Shown: positions 50,757 through 59,335 of the stretch, in pieces
How positions within the stretch are numbered: the first letter of the stretch is position 1
How the letters are laid out: each line of letters opens with the position of its first letter
From: D37C17 sp964551815
GTDB lineage: Bacteria > Fidelibacterota > Marinisomatia > SCGC-AAA003-L08 > D37C17
DNA: 64,000 nt
Direction of reading: 5' to 3'
Assembly (NCBI GenBank): GCA_964551815.1
Contig: CAZKEL010000001.1
Span: forward strand, 1 to 64,000
Position numbers and translations under genes: made by a program
The notes under the pieces: model-generated
What the model saw: only the letters and a program-made list of their open reading frames with translations
Told to the model about the DNA's origin: nothing
The model's database searches: none

Positions 50757-52399
50757 ACCTGCAATACTCCAAATTTAGGTTCAGGCATTTTAGGTTGATG
50801 TGCTGTGATTCGAAGCGTTTTAATTAAAACATTTCTTGTTTCACGCGGATCTATTATTTCATCTAACCATAATCGTGCAGCTGCATATCGGGGGTCGGAT
50901 TGCAGATCGTATCTATTTTTAATTTTGGAATACAACTCTGCTTTTGTCTCTTCATCAACATCTCCCATTTTTGCCAATTTAATTTGGGTGAGAGTTCTGG
51001 CAGCCTGATCACCACCCATAACAGCGATTTTGGCAGAAGGCCAGGCAAACATAAACCGTGGATTATAGGCTCTTCCTGAAAGTGCATAATTTCCAGCCCC
51101 ATAACTACCACCTATAACTAGGGTAATTTTGGGGACAACTGAATTACTCACCGCGTTCACCATTTTAGCCCCATCTTTTGCTATGCCCCCCCATTCTGCA
51201 GTTTTACCTACCATGAATCCATTTACATCATGAATAAAAAGGATGGGAATTTTATCCTGATTACAATTCATAATAAAACGTGCCCCTTTGTCGGCAGAAT
51301 CTGAATATATAACTCCTCCCATCTGCATTTCACCCAATTCAGTACGGGACATTTTCCGCTGGTTAGCAACGATTCCAACATTCAATCCTCCGATTTTAGC
51401 CGTTCCGCAAAGAAGTGATTTACCGTATGTTTTCTTAAATTCATTAAACTCACTTCCATCCACAATGCGTGCTATTACTTCTCTTACATCATATTGACCC
51501 GGTAATTCCGGATTAAATATACCGATTATATCATTCACATCTAAAGCTGGCTCTTGATAGTCTTTTAGGGAGGAAAAAGTAGGAGAGTCAAGATTCATTG
51601 TTGACAGAATTGATTTGATTCGTTCGATTCCGGCAAGGTCATCTTTTTCATGATAATCCGCTGTACCACTAATTGCGCTGTGGGTGTTTGCACCGCCTAA
51701 GGTATCCGTATCAATATCCTGTCCAATAGCTGCTTTTACCAGGGCAGGTCCTGCCAGAAACATGCTGGCACCCTCGACAATTATATACTTGTCACACATT
51801 ACAGGAAGATAGGCTCCCCCTGCCACACAGGGGCCCATAACTGCAGCTATCTGAGGGATACCTAAGGCAGACAATCTGGCATTATTGTAAAAAATCTTCC
51901 CAAAATGCCCTTCATCGGGAAATACCTGATCCTGCAGGGGTAAAAACACACCAGCAGAATCAACGAGATAAATAATAGGCAGATTATTTTCAAGCGCTAT
52001 CTTTTGCGCACGTAAAGTCTTTTTTAAGGTGACTTCAAAATATGCACCTGCCTTAACCGTAGCATCGTTGGCAACGATAACAACTTCTTTATTTTGAATA
52101 GTACCTATTCCGGTAATCGTTCCAGATGCAGGAGGGCTGCCATACTCTTCATACATTTTCCAGGCAGCATATATTCCCATTTCAAAAAACTGACTACCCT
52201 TATCTATAAGATGGTCAATCCGTTCTCTGGCTGTGAGGCGTTTTTTACTATGCTGCTTTTCAATGGCGACACTGCCTCCACCTAATTTGATAGCATTAAT
52301 TTCTTCTCTATATTCTGATAATAATTGCTGAAATCTATTAGAATTGGATTTAAATTTTTCCTGAATCCATTCTTCAACAGGTGTCCCTATTCTATCCAT
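50753..52399 (-). CDS. Acyl-CoA carboxylase beta (carboxyltransferase) subunit
   Basis: A carboxyltransferase of the methylcrotonyl-, geranyl- or propionyl-CoA carboxylase type (548 residues from ATG 52399, which overlaps the accA stop by 8 nt; a start 24 bases upstream is possible). Conserved parts: KKRLTARERIDHLIDKGSQFFE, YLVDSAGVFLPLQDQVFPDE, IAAVMGPCVAGGAYLP, MFLAGPALVKAA, LGGANTHSAISG, and in the second half FIHDVNGFMVG and GGSYGAGNYALSGRAYNPRFMFAWP. The FLPLQDQVFPDEGHFGKIFYN stretch and the AtuA neighbours favour the methylcrotonyl/geranyl group. No biotin-carrying alpha subunit is adjacent, so AccB/AccC or a distant gene must supply biotin. Confidence 0.9.
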   Translation of the reverse strand: MDRIGTPVEEWIQEKFKSNSNRFQQLLSEYREEINAIKLGGGSVAIEKQHSKKRLTARERIDHLIDKGSQFFEMGIYAAWKMYEEYGSPPASGTITGIGTIQNKEVVIVANDATVKAGAYFEVTLKKTLRAQKIALENNLPIIYLVDSAGVFLPLQDQVFPDEGHFGKIFYNNARLSALGIPQIAAVMGPCVAGGAYLPVMCDKYIIVEGASMFLAGPALVKAAIGQDIDTDTLGGANTHSAISGTADYHEKDDLAGIERIKSILSTMNLDSPTFSSLKDYQEPALDVNDIIGIFNPELPGQYDVREVIARIVDGSEFNEFKKTYGKSLLCGTAKIGGLNVGIVANQRKMSRTELGEMQMGGVIYSDSADKGARFIMNCNQDKIPILFIHDVNGFMVGKTAEWGGIAKDGAKMVNAVSNSVVPKITLVIGGSYGAGNYALSGRAYNPRFMFAWPSAKIAVMGGDQAARTLTQIKLAKMGDVDEETKAELYSKIKNRYDLQSDPRYAAARLWLDEIIDPRETRNVLIKTLRITAHQPKMPEPKFGVLQV

Positions 52400-53351
52400 C
52401 GTTCCACCGCCCCATTTTTTCATATTTTTCCAGACGCTTTGAAATTAATTCTTTAGTGCTGAATTTAGTAAGACTTTCAACGGCTGATAAAACCGCATTT
52501 TTTAAAATTTGCGCAGACTGCTCATAGTTTTGATGGGTTCCTCCCAAAGGTTCTTCTAATATTTCATCTGCAATACCTAATTCTTTTAAATCTTTTGCAG
52601 TCACCATCATAGAATCTGCTGCTTCTGATGCCCGAGATGAATCTCTAAATAAAATTGAGGCGCATCCTTCTGGTGAGATGACAGAATACCATGTATTTTC
52701 GAAACAGAGAATTTTATCCGCTACACCTATACCCAAAGCACCACCAGAAGCACCTTCACCAATAACTACAGAAATTATAGGAACTCTCAACCGTGACATT
52801 TCAAACAAATTTCTTGCAATAGCTTCAGCCTGTCCCCTTTCTTCAGCACCAAGACCGGGATAGGCACCAGGTGTATCAATAATGGTGAGCACAGGAATGT
52901 TATATTTTTCAGCCAATTTCATAAGTCGAAGAGCTTTACGATATCCTTCGGGCCGAGCCATTCCGAAATTGCGATGAAGCTTGGATTTTGTCCCCCTTCC
53001 TTTTTCCTGGCCAATGATCAAAATTTTTACTTCTTCTATTTTTGCAATTCCGCAAATCATTGCAGGGTCATCAGAGAAGTATCTGTCACCGTGTAGTTCA
53101 AACCAATAATTGGTCATGCGGTTTATATAATCTGACGTATATGGCCGCTTAGGATGTCGGGCAAGTTGGACACGCTCCCATCTTGTTAGATTGGAATAAA
53201 TGCGGTTCTTTTCCGCAGATAATTGTTCTTCTAACTGGCTAATACCTTCTGTAACATCCATACCCGTTTTTATCGCTGTTGATCGCAATTCATCAATCTT
53301 GTTCTGAATATCCATTAGGGGTTGTTCAAAATCTAAAGTATATATTGCCAT
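52392..53351 (-). CDS. accA: Acetyl-CoA carboxylase carboxyltransferase subunit alpha
   Basis: AccA, with AccD, transfers the carboxyl group from biotin to acetyl-CoA. At 319 residues it is full length: WERVQLARHPKRPYTSDYI, FGMARPEGYRKALRLMKLAEKYNIPVLTIIDTPGAYPGLGAEERGQAEAIARNL, GEGASGGALGIGVADKI, and SVISPEGCASILFRDSSRA. accD is not in the window. Its TAT-rich 3' end meets the second carboxyltransferase gene in an 8-nt overlap (ATGGATAG), and its ATG touches the stop of the GT2 fusion gene by one base. Confidence 0.96.
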   Translation of the reverse strand: MAIYTLDFEQPLMDIQNKIDELRSTAIKTGMDVTEGISQLEEQLSAEKNRIYSNLTRWERVQLARHPKRPYTSDYINRMTNYWFELHGDRYFSDDPAMICGIAKIEEVKILIIGQEKGRGTKSKLHRNFGMARPEGYRKALRLMKLAEKYNIPVLTIIDTPGAYPGLGAEERGQAEAIARNLFEMSRLRVPIISVVIGEGASGGALGIGVADKILCFENTWYSVISPEGCASILFRDSSRASEAADSMMVTAKDLKELGIADEILEEPLGGTHQNYEQSAQILKNAVLSAVESLTKFSTKELISKRLEKYEKMGRWNDG

Positions 53352-55402
53352 TATATTTTAATGATGGATTTTATTAAAATTTCTAAATCAAAAATTAGGG
53401 AATAGTGCATAGCATAATATTGATCATAAAACCGTGGATCCTTTGTCCCAGATTTATTAAGACCAGACAAACTTGTCATTCCGGGTAGAATCATTAAGTG
53501 AGGGTCAGCTTTATTACTTTGTACCCTCTCAGCGCCAACTATACTCATTTCTCCCTTTAATACCTGTATAAATTGCGGAAGAATCCGGAAAAAGGCGATC
53601 TTTGTATTATAGGTGTGTAGGTACATTTTATTACTTCCCAGTGTCCAAATACGTTCTTTTTTTAGTTTTCCTGAAAATAAAAAGTAGATATGTAAGGGAA
53701 GAGTTATTATCATAACCATGGAAGCGGTTATAGTATCAAATACCCGTTTTAAGAAAAAGTGCAGTTTATTAAAAATGGGAAACTCAATATCTAATAAGGG
53801 TACGCCGGGAATATCCTCAATAATTCCTTTCCCAATGAGCATTTGCTGGCCTTTTGGCACTAGTTTAAAGGAGACCTTAGATCCTTTTACTTTTTCCATA
53901 AGATGTATAATTTTTTTAATCCCGATAATATCTCCGGGCAAAATAATCTCATGCAATTTATACATTGAAATAATACCCCTAATATCTTTGCTTTTGCCAA
54001 GAAGAGGCAGGGCTGAATCATCGTTCTTCTTGTCACCAATATATCCCAAAATCTGAATTCCTGATTGAGGTGCGTTAGCAATGGCCTCTCCGATTTGTGC
54101 AGAGATATTTCCGCTACCAAAAACAGCGGCATTACGCGTTAATAAGGGGGAATGGCCACTCAGATGAATTTTTTTATATTTATAAAGCAGAAAGAATAAA
54201 AGTCTCCAAGATGCTGTAAAAAGAGCAATAAATAGAAATGAAAATACAAGTATCGCTCTTGAATAGGCAAAAAATTCAAACAAATAAGTGGTAGTTGCAG
54301 CAATAAAAAATGAAATACCTGCAGTAAAAATAGCTCGTACGTAAGACATTAAATTTTTATGATACAGTTTTAAAAATAACGATGCCAGATACCATGAAAC
54401 GGTCACGTCAAGTAGAAGAGGCCAATAAGTAAAGACTTTCACCTGTAAAATAGGCGTGTTATAATACACTCCAAACCAGAATACTGATGCTAAGACAAAT
54501 CCCGTGAGAATGGAAACGCCATCCCAAATTGCCGGGAGCATACGACTGGCAGCAGATTTGAAATAGGATGTCATTTGATGCAGGTAACTTGCTAATGATA
54601 CCAATGGCTGCATTACCCTCCAGGAAAGGCGGTCTTTACGATGTTTTTTATAAAATATTCGTAATGCTGAATAGAAAACTGATACCATATCTATTGGAGC
54701 ATTTTTAACCGATTCTCCTTTATAATGGATAATGGTGGTATTTGGATTATAGATTATATTAGCTCCCAGTCTTGAAATTCTATAACAGAGATCAAGATCT
54801 TCACCATACATGAAAAATGATTCATCGAAACCGCCGGTTTTATCAAAAATATCCTTTCTGATCATCATGCAGGAACCGCTGACCGCTTCTACTTTATGAA
54901 TCTTATTTTCATCCAAATAGGATAAATTGTATTGCCCAAATTTTTTACTGTGAGGGAATAATGTACTTAATCCTGTCAGCTTAAAAAATGCTGACTGTAA
55001 ATTTGGAATACTTCGTTTACAGGCTAATTGCAGACTTCCGTCAGGATTTAATATTTTGGGTCCCAGACAGCCAATTTCAGGATGAGATTCATAATTATTA
55101 AGCAGTGTTGATAGTGAATCATGACTCAATAAAGTATCAGGATTTAAAAAACAGACATATTTCCCTCTTGAATATCTAACACCCTGATTTGCTGCCCTGG
55201 CAAACCCATGGTTATTTTTGTTTTGAATAAGCTTTACCTGAGGAAATTCCTCTTTTACAATTTGGCAGGAGTCATCTAATGAATAATTATCAACGACAAT
55301 AACTTCATAGGAAGTGACTACTTCAGACTGAAAAACGCTTTGTAAACATTGGCGAAGGTAACTGCCAACATTATAGCTTACAATAATTATGGATAAATTC
55401 AA
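53351..55402 (-). CDS. GT2 glycosyltransferase fused to a degenerate polyprenyl-phosphate sugar transferase
   Basis: A 683-residue fusion. Residues 1-235 are a family 2 glycosyltransferase of the rhamnosyl type (IIIVSYNVGSYL, VIVVDNYSLD, FLNPDTLLS, SGSCMMIRKDIFDKTGGFDESFFMYGEDLDLCYR). About 295-400 hold four transmembrane helices, about 415-520 a CoA-binding-like Rossmann domain (NAAVFGSGNISAQIG), and about 555-683 a bacterial sugar-transferase domain (FLKRVFDTITASM, FIQVLKGEMSIVGAE, LPGMTSLSGLNKSGTKD). The last domain has lost the usual QERxGxxGxxFxxxKFRSM segment and the GPRP motif. It is the likely initiating or modifying enzyme of a cell-surface glycan, with uncertain activity of the C-terminal half. 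Confidence 0.82.
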   Translation of the reverse strand: MNLSIIIVSYNVGSYLRQCLQSVFQSEVVTSYEVIVVDNYSLDDSCQIVKEEFPQVKLIQNKNNHGFARAANQGVRYSRGKYVCFLNPDTLLSHDSLSTLLNNYESHPEIGCLGPKILNPDGSLQLACKRSIPNLQSAFFKLTGLSTLFPHSKKFGQYNLSYLDENKIHKVEAVSGSCMMIRKDIFDKTGGFDESFFMYGEDLDLCYRISRLGANIIYNPNTTIIHYKGESVKNAPIDMVSVFYSALRIFYKKHRKDRLSWRVMQPLVSLASYLHQMTSYFKSAASRMLPAIWDGVSILTGFVLASVFWFGVYYNTPILQVKVFTYWPLLLDVTVSWYLASLFLKLYHKNLMSYVRAIFTAGISFFIAATTTYLFEFFAYSRAILVFSFLFIALFTASWRLLFFLLYKYKKIHLSGHSPLLTRNAAVFGSGNISAQIGEAIANAPQSGIQILGYIGDKKNDDSALPLLGKSKDIRGIISMYKLHEIILPGDIIGIKKIIHLMEKVKGSKVSFKLVPKGQQMLIGKGIIEDIPGVPLLDIEFPIFNKLHFFLKRVFDTITASMVMIITLPLHIYFLFSGKLKKERIWTLGSNKMYLHTYNTKIAFFRILPQFIQVLKGEMSIVGAERVQSNKADPHLMILPGMTSLSGLNKSGTKDPRFYDQYYAMHYSLIFDLEILIKSIIKI

Positions 55403-56115
55403 TAATTTCGAAAGATTTTCCGTAGGAGTAATTTAGGAACCATCCAAATGGCTTCGATAACAATTCCTCGATTCATTTTGGACTCTCCTACTGTCCTGTC
55501 TGTGAATACAATTGGAATTTCTTTTATATTGAACCCTTTGATCCATGCCAGGAAGTTCATTTCAATTTGAAATGAATAACCTTCAGAGTTTATTGAATCA
55601 AGATTAATTGCCTGCAGCACTTTACTCTGAAAACATTTAAAGCCACCAGTTGAATCTGTGATGGGGAATCGAATAATAAAACGGGAATACCAATTTGCGA
55701 GATAGCTTAATATGAGCCGGCGCATAGGCCAATTCACCACATTCACCCCTACAATATATCTGCTGCCGACTACCACATCGGCCCCATTTATTGCAGTGGA
55801 AAACATTCTTTTTACATCTTCAGGATTATGGGACAAATCAGCGTCCATTTGAACAATGAATTCATAGCCCTTTTCCAATGCCCATTTAAATCCACAGCAA
55901 TAGGCTGTACCGAGCCCCAGCTTTCCTTCCCTTTCAAGGAGATTGATTTTTGTGTTATTTTTTGCCAATTCCTTGACTATTTCACCAGTACCATCTGGTG
56001 AATTATCGTCAATAATGAGAATATCTGCATCTTCTGCTGATGCGGTCAGCTGGCCTATAAATTCACGAATATTTTTCCCTTCGTTATAAGTAGGAGATAT
56101 AATCAGTTTTTTCAT
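55399..56115 (-). CDS. Polyprenol-phosphate glycosyltransferase, Dpm1-like
   Basis: A 238-residue GT2 enzyme resembling dolichyl-phosphate mannose synthase (Dpm1/Ppm1): ISPTYNEGKNIREFI, ILIIDDNSPDGTGEIVKEL, the DAD metal site in IVQMDADLSHNPEDV, VVGSRYI, DSTGGFKCF, and GYSFQIEMNFLAWIKGFNIKEIPIVFTDRTVGESKM. It transfers a sugar, probably mannose, from a nucleotide donor to a polyprenyl phosphate on the cytosolic face. It lacks the GtrA-like C-terminal membrane domain of some homologues. ATGA overlaps couple it to rmlD upstream and the GT2 fusion downstream. Confidence 0.9.
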   Translation of the reverse strand: MKKLIISPTYNEGKNIREFIGQLTASAEDADILIIDDNSPDGTGEIVKELAKNNTKINLLEREGKLGLGTAYCCGFKWALEKGYEFIVQMDADLSHNPEDVKRMFSTAINGADVVVGSRYIVGVNVVNWPMRRLILSYLANWYSRFIIRFPITDSTGGFKCFQSKVLQAINLDSINSEGYSFQIEMNFLAWIKGFNIKEIPIVFTDRTVGESKMNRGIVIEAIWMVPKLLLRKIFRNY

Positions 56116-57014
56116 GCTAAAATTCTTTTTAACCTCTTCAGGTTATAATCAGTGGAATGAATTGTTAAATTAGCTTCCTTTTCTAATTTAGCTGTTTTAA
56201 GCCCACTATGTTTTGGTCTTTCAGCAACATAACTGGATATTTTCTGTGCAAGATGAGCTGTATTAACCGGAGAAATAAGTGATTCATCAAATTTAAACAG
56301 CTTTGCAATTTTTATTGCAAATTCATACCTGCTAAGATAATCTTCGCTGCCAATATGAAAAACTCCTTCACATTTCATGACCATTGCCTGAAAAATTGCG
56401 TTAACAAATTCGTTTATTAAAGTAGGGTTTGAAATTTGATCATTCACTACTGTAATCGGCTCCTTTTTCAATAAAGACTTGTACACCCAGCCAAAGAAAT
56501 TACTTTTAAAAAACACGTCATCACTAAATAACACATTTCCCCGAAATATTAAATGCCTTCTTTGAGATCCTCTCAATAGATTCTCAGCTTCCAATTTAGT
56601 TTTCCCATAATAATTTACAGGGAAAGTATGATCCGTTTCGGCATAGGGACCTTCCTCACCGTTAAAAACATAGTCTGAAGATATTTGAATTATAAGTGAA
56701 TCAATTTTTGAAAAGTGGATTAAATTTTGAAGTCCCTTTACATTCACATCATGTGCTTTTTTCTTTTGAGATTCACATCCATCTACGTTGGTAAAGGCAG
56801 CACAGTTAATAATAATATCAGGATCAAATTCCGTTACTACAGATTTTACAACATCTCTATAAGTAATATCTAATGATTTAACCTTTCGATTCTTTTTTGC
56901 TGATACAGATGGGATTCGAGCAGTTGCAAGAATTTCAAATTTGTCAGCTAATTGAAATTGTAATGCCTTTCCTAATTGGCCTTCGGCTCCTGAAATGAGT
57001 AATCTTTTTGGCAA
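56112..57014 (-). CDS. rmlD: dTDP-4-dehydrorhamnose reductase-like protein (RmlD)
   Basis: A short-chain dehydrogenase-like NAD(P)H reductase completing dTDP-L-rhamnose synthesis. It shows the Rossmann start LLISGAEGQLGKAL, a DPDIIINCAAFTNVDGCE segment, SSDYVFNGEEGPYAETD, and the catalytic YGKTKLEAE (YxxxK). At 300 residues it is normal. The start is TTG directly after the purE stop (TAA then TTG) without a strong ribosome binding site. rmlA, rmlB and rmlC are not in the window, so the exact sugar product is not certain. The neighbouring rhamnosyltransferase-like GT2 supports a rhamnose link. Confidence 0.85.
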   Translation of the reverse strand: MPKRLLISGAEGQLGKALQFQLADKFEILATARIPSVSAKKNRKVKSLDITYRDVVKSVVTEFDPDIIINCAAFTNVDGCESQKKKAHDVNVKGLQNLIHFSKIDSLIIQISSDYVFNGEEGPYAETDHTFPVNYYGKTKLEAENLLRGSQRRHLIFRGNVLFSDDVFFKSNFFGWVYKSLLKKEPITVVNDQISNPTLINEFVNAIFQAMVMKCEGVFHIGSEDYLSRYEFAIKIAKLFKFDESLISPVNTAHLAQKISSYVAERPKHSGLKTAKLEKEANLTIHSTDYNLKRLKRILA

Positions 57015-57476
57015 TTACAGTTTAGCACCAATTTTTTTAAATTCAGAGAGTTTATCTCGTACTTCCTCGTTATTCAGAGAAATTATTTCTGCAGTAAGAA
57101 TAGCAGCATTAATAGCCCCTGCCTTACCAACTGCCATGGTGGCAACGGGTACTCCCTTAGGCATTTGTACAGTGGACATGAGAGCATCAAGACCATCTTC
57201 GATTCCACCGCTTAAAGGAATGCCAATCACAGGAAGGGTAGAATGTGCTTTTAATGCTCCTGCTAAATGCGCTGCCATTCCTGCTGCACCGATGAGTACA
57301 GAATAGCCATTTTCCCTGGCTGAAGTTGCAAATTTACTCACTTCTGCAGGATTTCGATGTGCTGACATAACCCGCAAATCCATTTCAATATCAAAATAAT
57401 CAAAATATTTTTTTGACGCTTCTACGGTAACTCTATCAGTCTCAGAGCCGATAAGTACAGCAGCTTTCCCATTCAT
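57015..57476 (-). CDS. purE: N5-carboxyaminoimidazole ribonucleotide mutase
   Basis: PurE rearranges N5-CAIR to CAIR in purine synthesis. At 153 residues it is the compact class I form: VLIGSETDRVTVEASKKYFDYF, LRVMSAHRNPAEV with the conserved SAHR, LIGAAGMAAHLAGALKAHSTLPVIGIPL, and TVQMPKGVPVATMAVGKAGAINAAI. Most homologues have GSxSD in the first loop, where this one has GSETD. purK is not in the window. The ATG directly follows the TAA of the DUF4837 gene. Confidence 0.95.
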   Translation of the reverse strand: MNGKAAVLIGSETDRVTVEASKKYFDYFDIEMDLRVMSAHRNPAEVSKFATSARENGYSVLIGAAGMAAHLAGALKAHSTLPVIGIPLSGGIEDGLDALMSTVQMPKGVPVATMAVGKAGAINAAILTAEIISLNNEEVRDKLSEFKKIGAKL

Positions 57477-58460
57477 TTAATTACTTCCTTTCTTATGTAT
57501 TGTTTGTGCTATGATTTCTAATTGTTTTAACAATAAAAGTTTTTCTCGCCCCGGATAGTTGACAAATCCACCAACTAAAATTACCTCATCAGGTAAATCA
57601 GTATCAAATATATAAACAAAAAACGGTCCCCCGCTTTCACTTTCAGCATGTTCATACATTCCCCGAAATAGAGGAATACCTTTATTTATGAGTTCAATCT
57701 TCTCATTTTTTCTAAAAAATTGACTGATGGTAATTTCAGGAATATTCTTGTGGAAATCTGCTGCTAATTGTGCCCAAGCGGAATTAGGATCAATATATAT
57801 TTTTTTTACTGATTTGTGCATAGTAATCCACCTATATGGATACCCCCTTCCAGCCCATATAAATTGTGCTGAGGAGTCAAAGCGGAGTTCCTTGAAATCA
57901 GGCTGAAAATCTAAGGTGTACCCCAGCATTCCTGCAACAGCAGCAGATAATTCTTCATTTACTCCGTGCATGTAAACATTCTCGGTCATTTTTTTGTTAA
58001 AGGATTCTCGGTATTGTGATAGAATCCATGAACCACTTTTCTCAATTTCTACACCAAGAGATATTCCATCCAGAGTATTGATTCCGGTAACAATTTGCTT
58101 TTTGGCATAGAGATTCTCTAAGTTAAATAAGGAGTGCTCAATATTTTGCGATGTAAGTAATTTATCCATAAGCAGATCACCGGTAGAGTCTTCAGGGAAA
58201 TTAATAGAAGCAATGAGGAGATTTGGGTGATGCTTATACTCTTCAAATTGCCAGGGGTTCTTATAGGATATTTTAAATTCATATTCTTCCTGGGGGGTAT
58301 TAATATGAGCAGAAAATAATTTAGAAAAAACCGGCAAGATAAATGGTTTATCCTCCGGTGAGACAAATACCATAATTTCGTTTTCAACACCTTTTGCCTC
58401 AGGCTTGAAGGAGCAGGAAATGATAAGTAACAGTAAACTTAATTTTATTGTTTTTGACAT
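57477..58460 (-). CDS. DUF4837 family lipoprotein
   Basis: A 327-residue predicted lipoprotein. The signal peptide ends in LLIISCSF (lipobox Cys about residue 16). The mature part matches the DUF4837 family typical of Bacteroidota and relatives, with GVEIEKSGSWILSQYRESFNKKM, GMLGYTLDFQPDFKE and FIWAGRGYPYRWITMHKS near the middle and GGFVNYPGREKLLLLKQLEIIAQT at the end. The function is unknown. The start overlaps the methyltransferase gene by 16 nt. Confidence 0.82.
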   Translation of the reverse strand: MSKTIKLSLLLLIISCSFKPEAKGVENEIMVFVSPEDKPFILPVFSKLFSAHINTPQEEYEFKISYKNPWQFEEYKHHPNLLIASINFPEDSTGDLLMDKLLTSQNIEHSLFNLENLYAKKQIVTGINTLDGISLGVEIEKSGSWILSQYRESFNKKMTENVYMHGVNEELSAAVAGMLGYTLDFQPDFKELRFDSSAQFIWAGRGYPYRWITMHKSVKKIYIDPNSAWAQLAADFHKNIPEITISQFFRKNEKIELINKGIPLFRGMYEHAESESGGPFFVYIFDTDLPDEVILVGGFVNYPGREKLLLLKQLEIIAQTIHKKGSN

Positions 58461-59326
58461 AAGAGTAATACGGAAGATGCATATTTTGGACCGCGAATTG
58501 CTGTATAGATCCAGGCGTAGAGTGTAATAAGAAATGCCTTCAGCAGTTTATATGGATTTAAAGGAGCAAGAGACAACAGCACATTATAGGGTGTGTCTTG
58601 AAACATGGAATATTTTCTTAATATCTTCAACTTGTATTTATCACAAATTTCTTCAAGTGATTGCAGAGTAAAGTGATATAAATGGCGGGGAGCATCATAG
58701 GGTGCCCAGGCTTTTCCTAAAATCTCTTTCTCAGGGGCATAAAAATTTGGTACAGCAATGGCAGCTACTCCATTCTCTACCAAATTTTTAGTAATAAAGG
58801 TAAAGAGGTAATCCAAATCGTGTATATGCTCAAGTGAATGCCATAGGGTAATGACACTGTATTTATTATCTACAGGAACTTGATTTAAATGTGTATAGGA
58901 TTGGATTGGATTTGAAATTAATGTTCTTTTAATGGTGGAATGTTCATCCTGATAATAAACGGACCAATCCTTTTCCGCCATATAGTTAGCAAATTCACCC
59001 TGTCCGCCGCCAATATCAAGGAGCATACATAATTCTTCAAAGGGAAGGATCTTTTTGTATTTCCAGTATAAGGTACCAGATTGGACTGTTCTATATAAAT
59101 AATCCCATAATTTTTGTTTCTTTACTTCATGAGGATGGTAATCAGGTACATTATAATATTTCTGTATATTAGATTTATCAGGGCGGGGATTTAGAAAAAT
59201 AAACCCACAATTGCACTTTACCAGTTGAAAACTTTGATCAGTATCTCCCAATCTGTCAGAAACGGTTTCATACGGTTTATGAGCAGTCTGACCGCAAATA
59301 AAACACTCAATAGTTTCCATACCCAT
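58445..59326 (-). CDS. Class I SAM-dependent methyltransferase with N-terminal zinc-finger-like motif
   Basis: A 293-residue protein. Residues 6-52 hold paired Cys motifs (CFICG and KCNCGFIFLNPRP), as in the Methyltransf_13/23-type proteins that modify surface-sugar intermediates. The SAM-binding core shows LLDIGGGQGEFANYM (motif I), then VITLWHSLEHIHDLDYLFTFI (motif IV region with HSLEH), GVAAIAVPNF and APRHLYHFTLQSLEEI. A C-terminal hydrophobic helix (about 262-285) may anchor it. The substrate is unknown; its place beside glycan genes and lgt suggests the envelope. The translation may begin at either of two ATGs two codons apart. Confidence 0.82.
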   Translation of the reverse strand: MGMETIECFICGQTAHKPYETVSDRLGDTDQSFQLVKCNCGFIFLNPRPDKSNIQKYYNVPDYHPHEVKKQKLWDYLYRTVQSGTLYWKYKKILPFEELCMLLDIGGGQGEFANYMAEKDWSVYYQDEHSTIKRTLISNPIQSYTHLNQVPVDNKYSVITLWHSLEHIHDLDYLFTFITKNLVENGVAAIAVPNFYAPEKEILGKAWAPYDAPRHLYHFTLQSLEEICDKYKLKILRKYSMFQDTPYNVLLSLAPLNPYKLLKAFLITLYAWIYTAIRGPKYASSVLLLCQKQ

Positions 59327-59335
59327 ACAGTTTGA

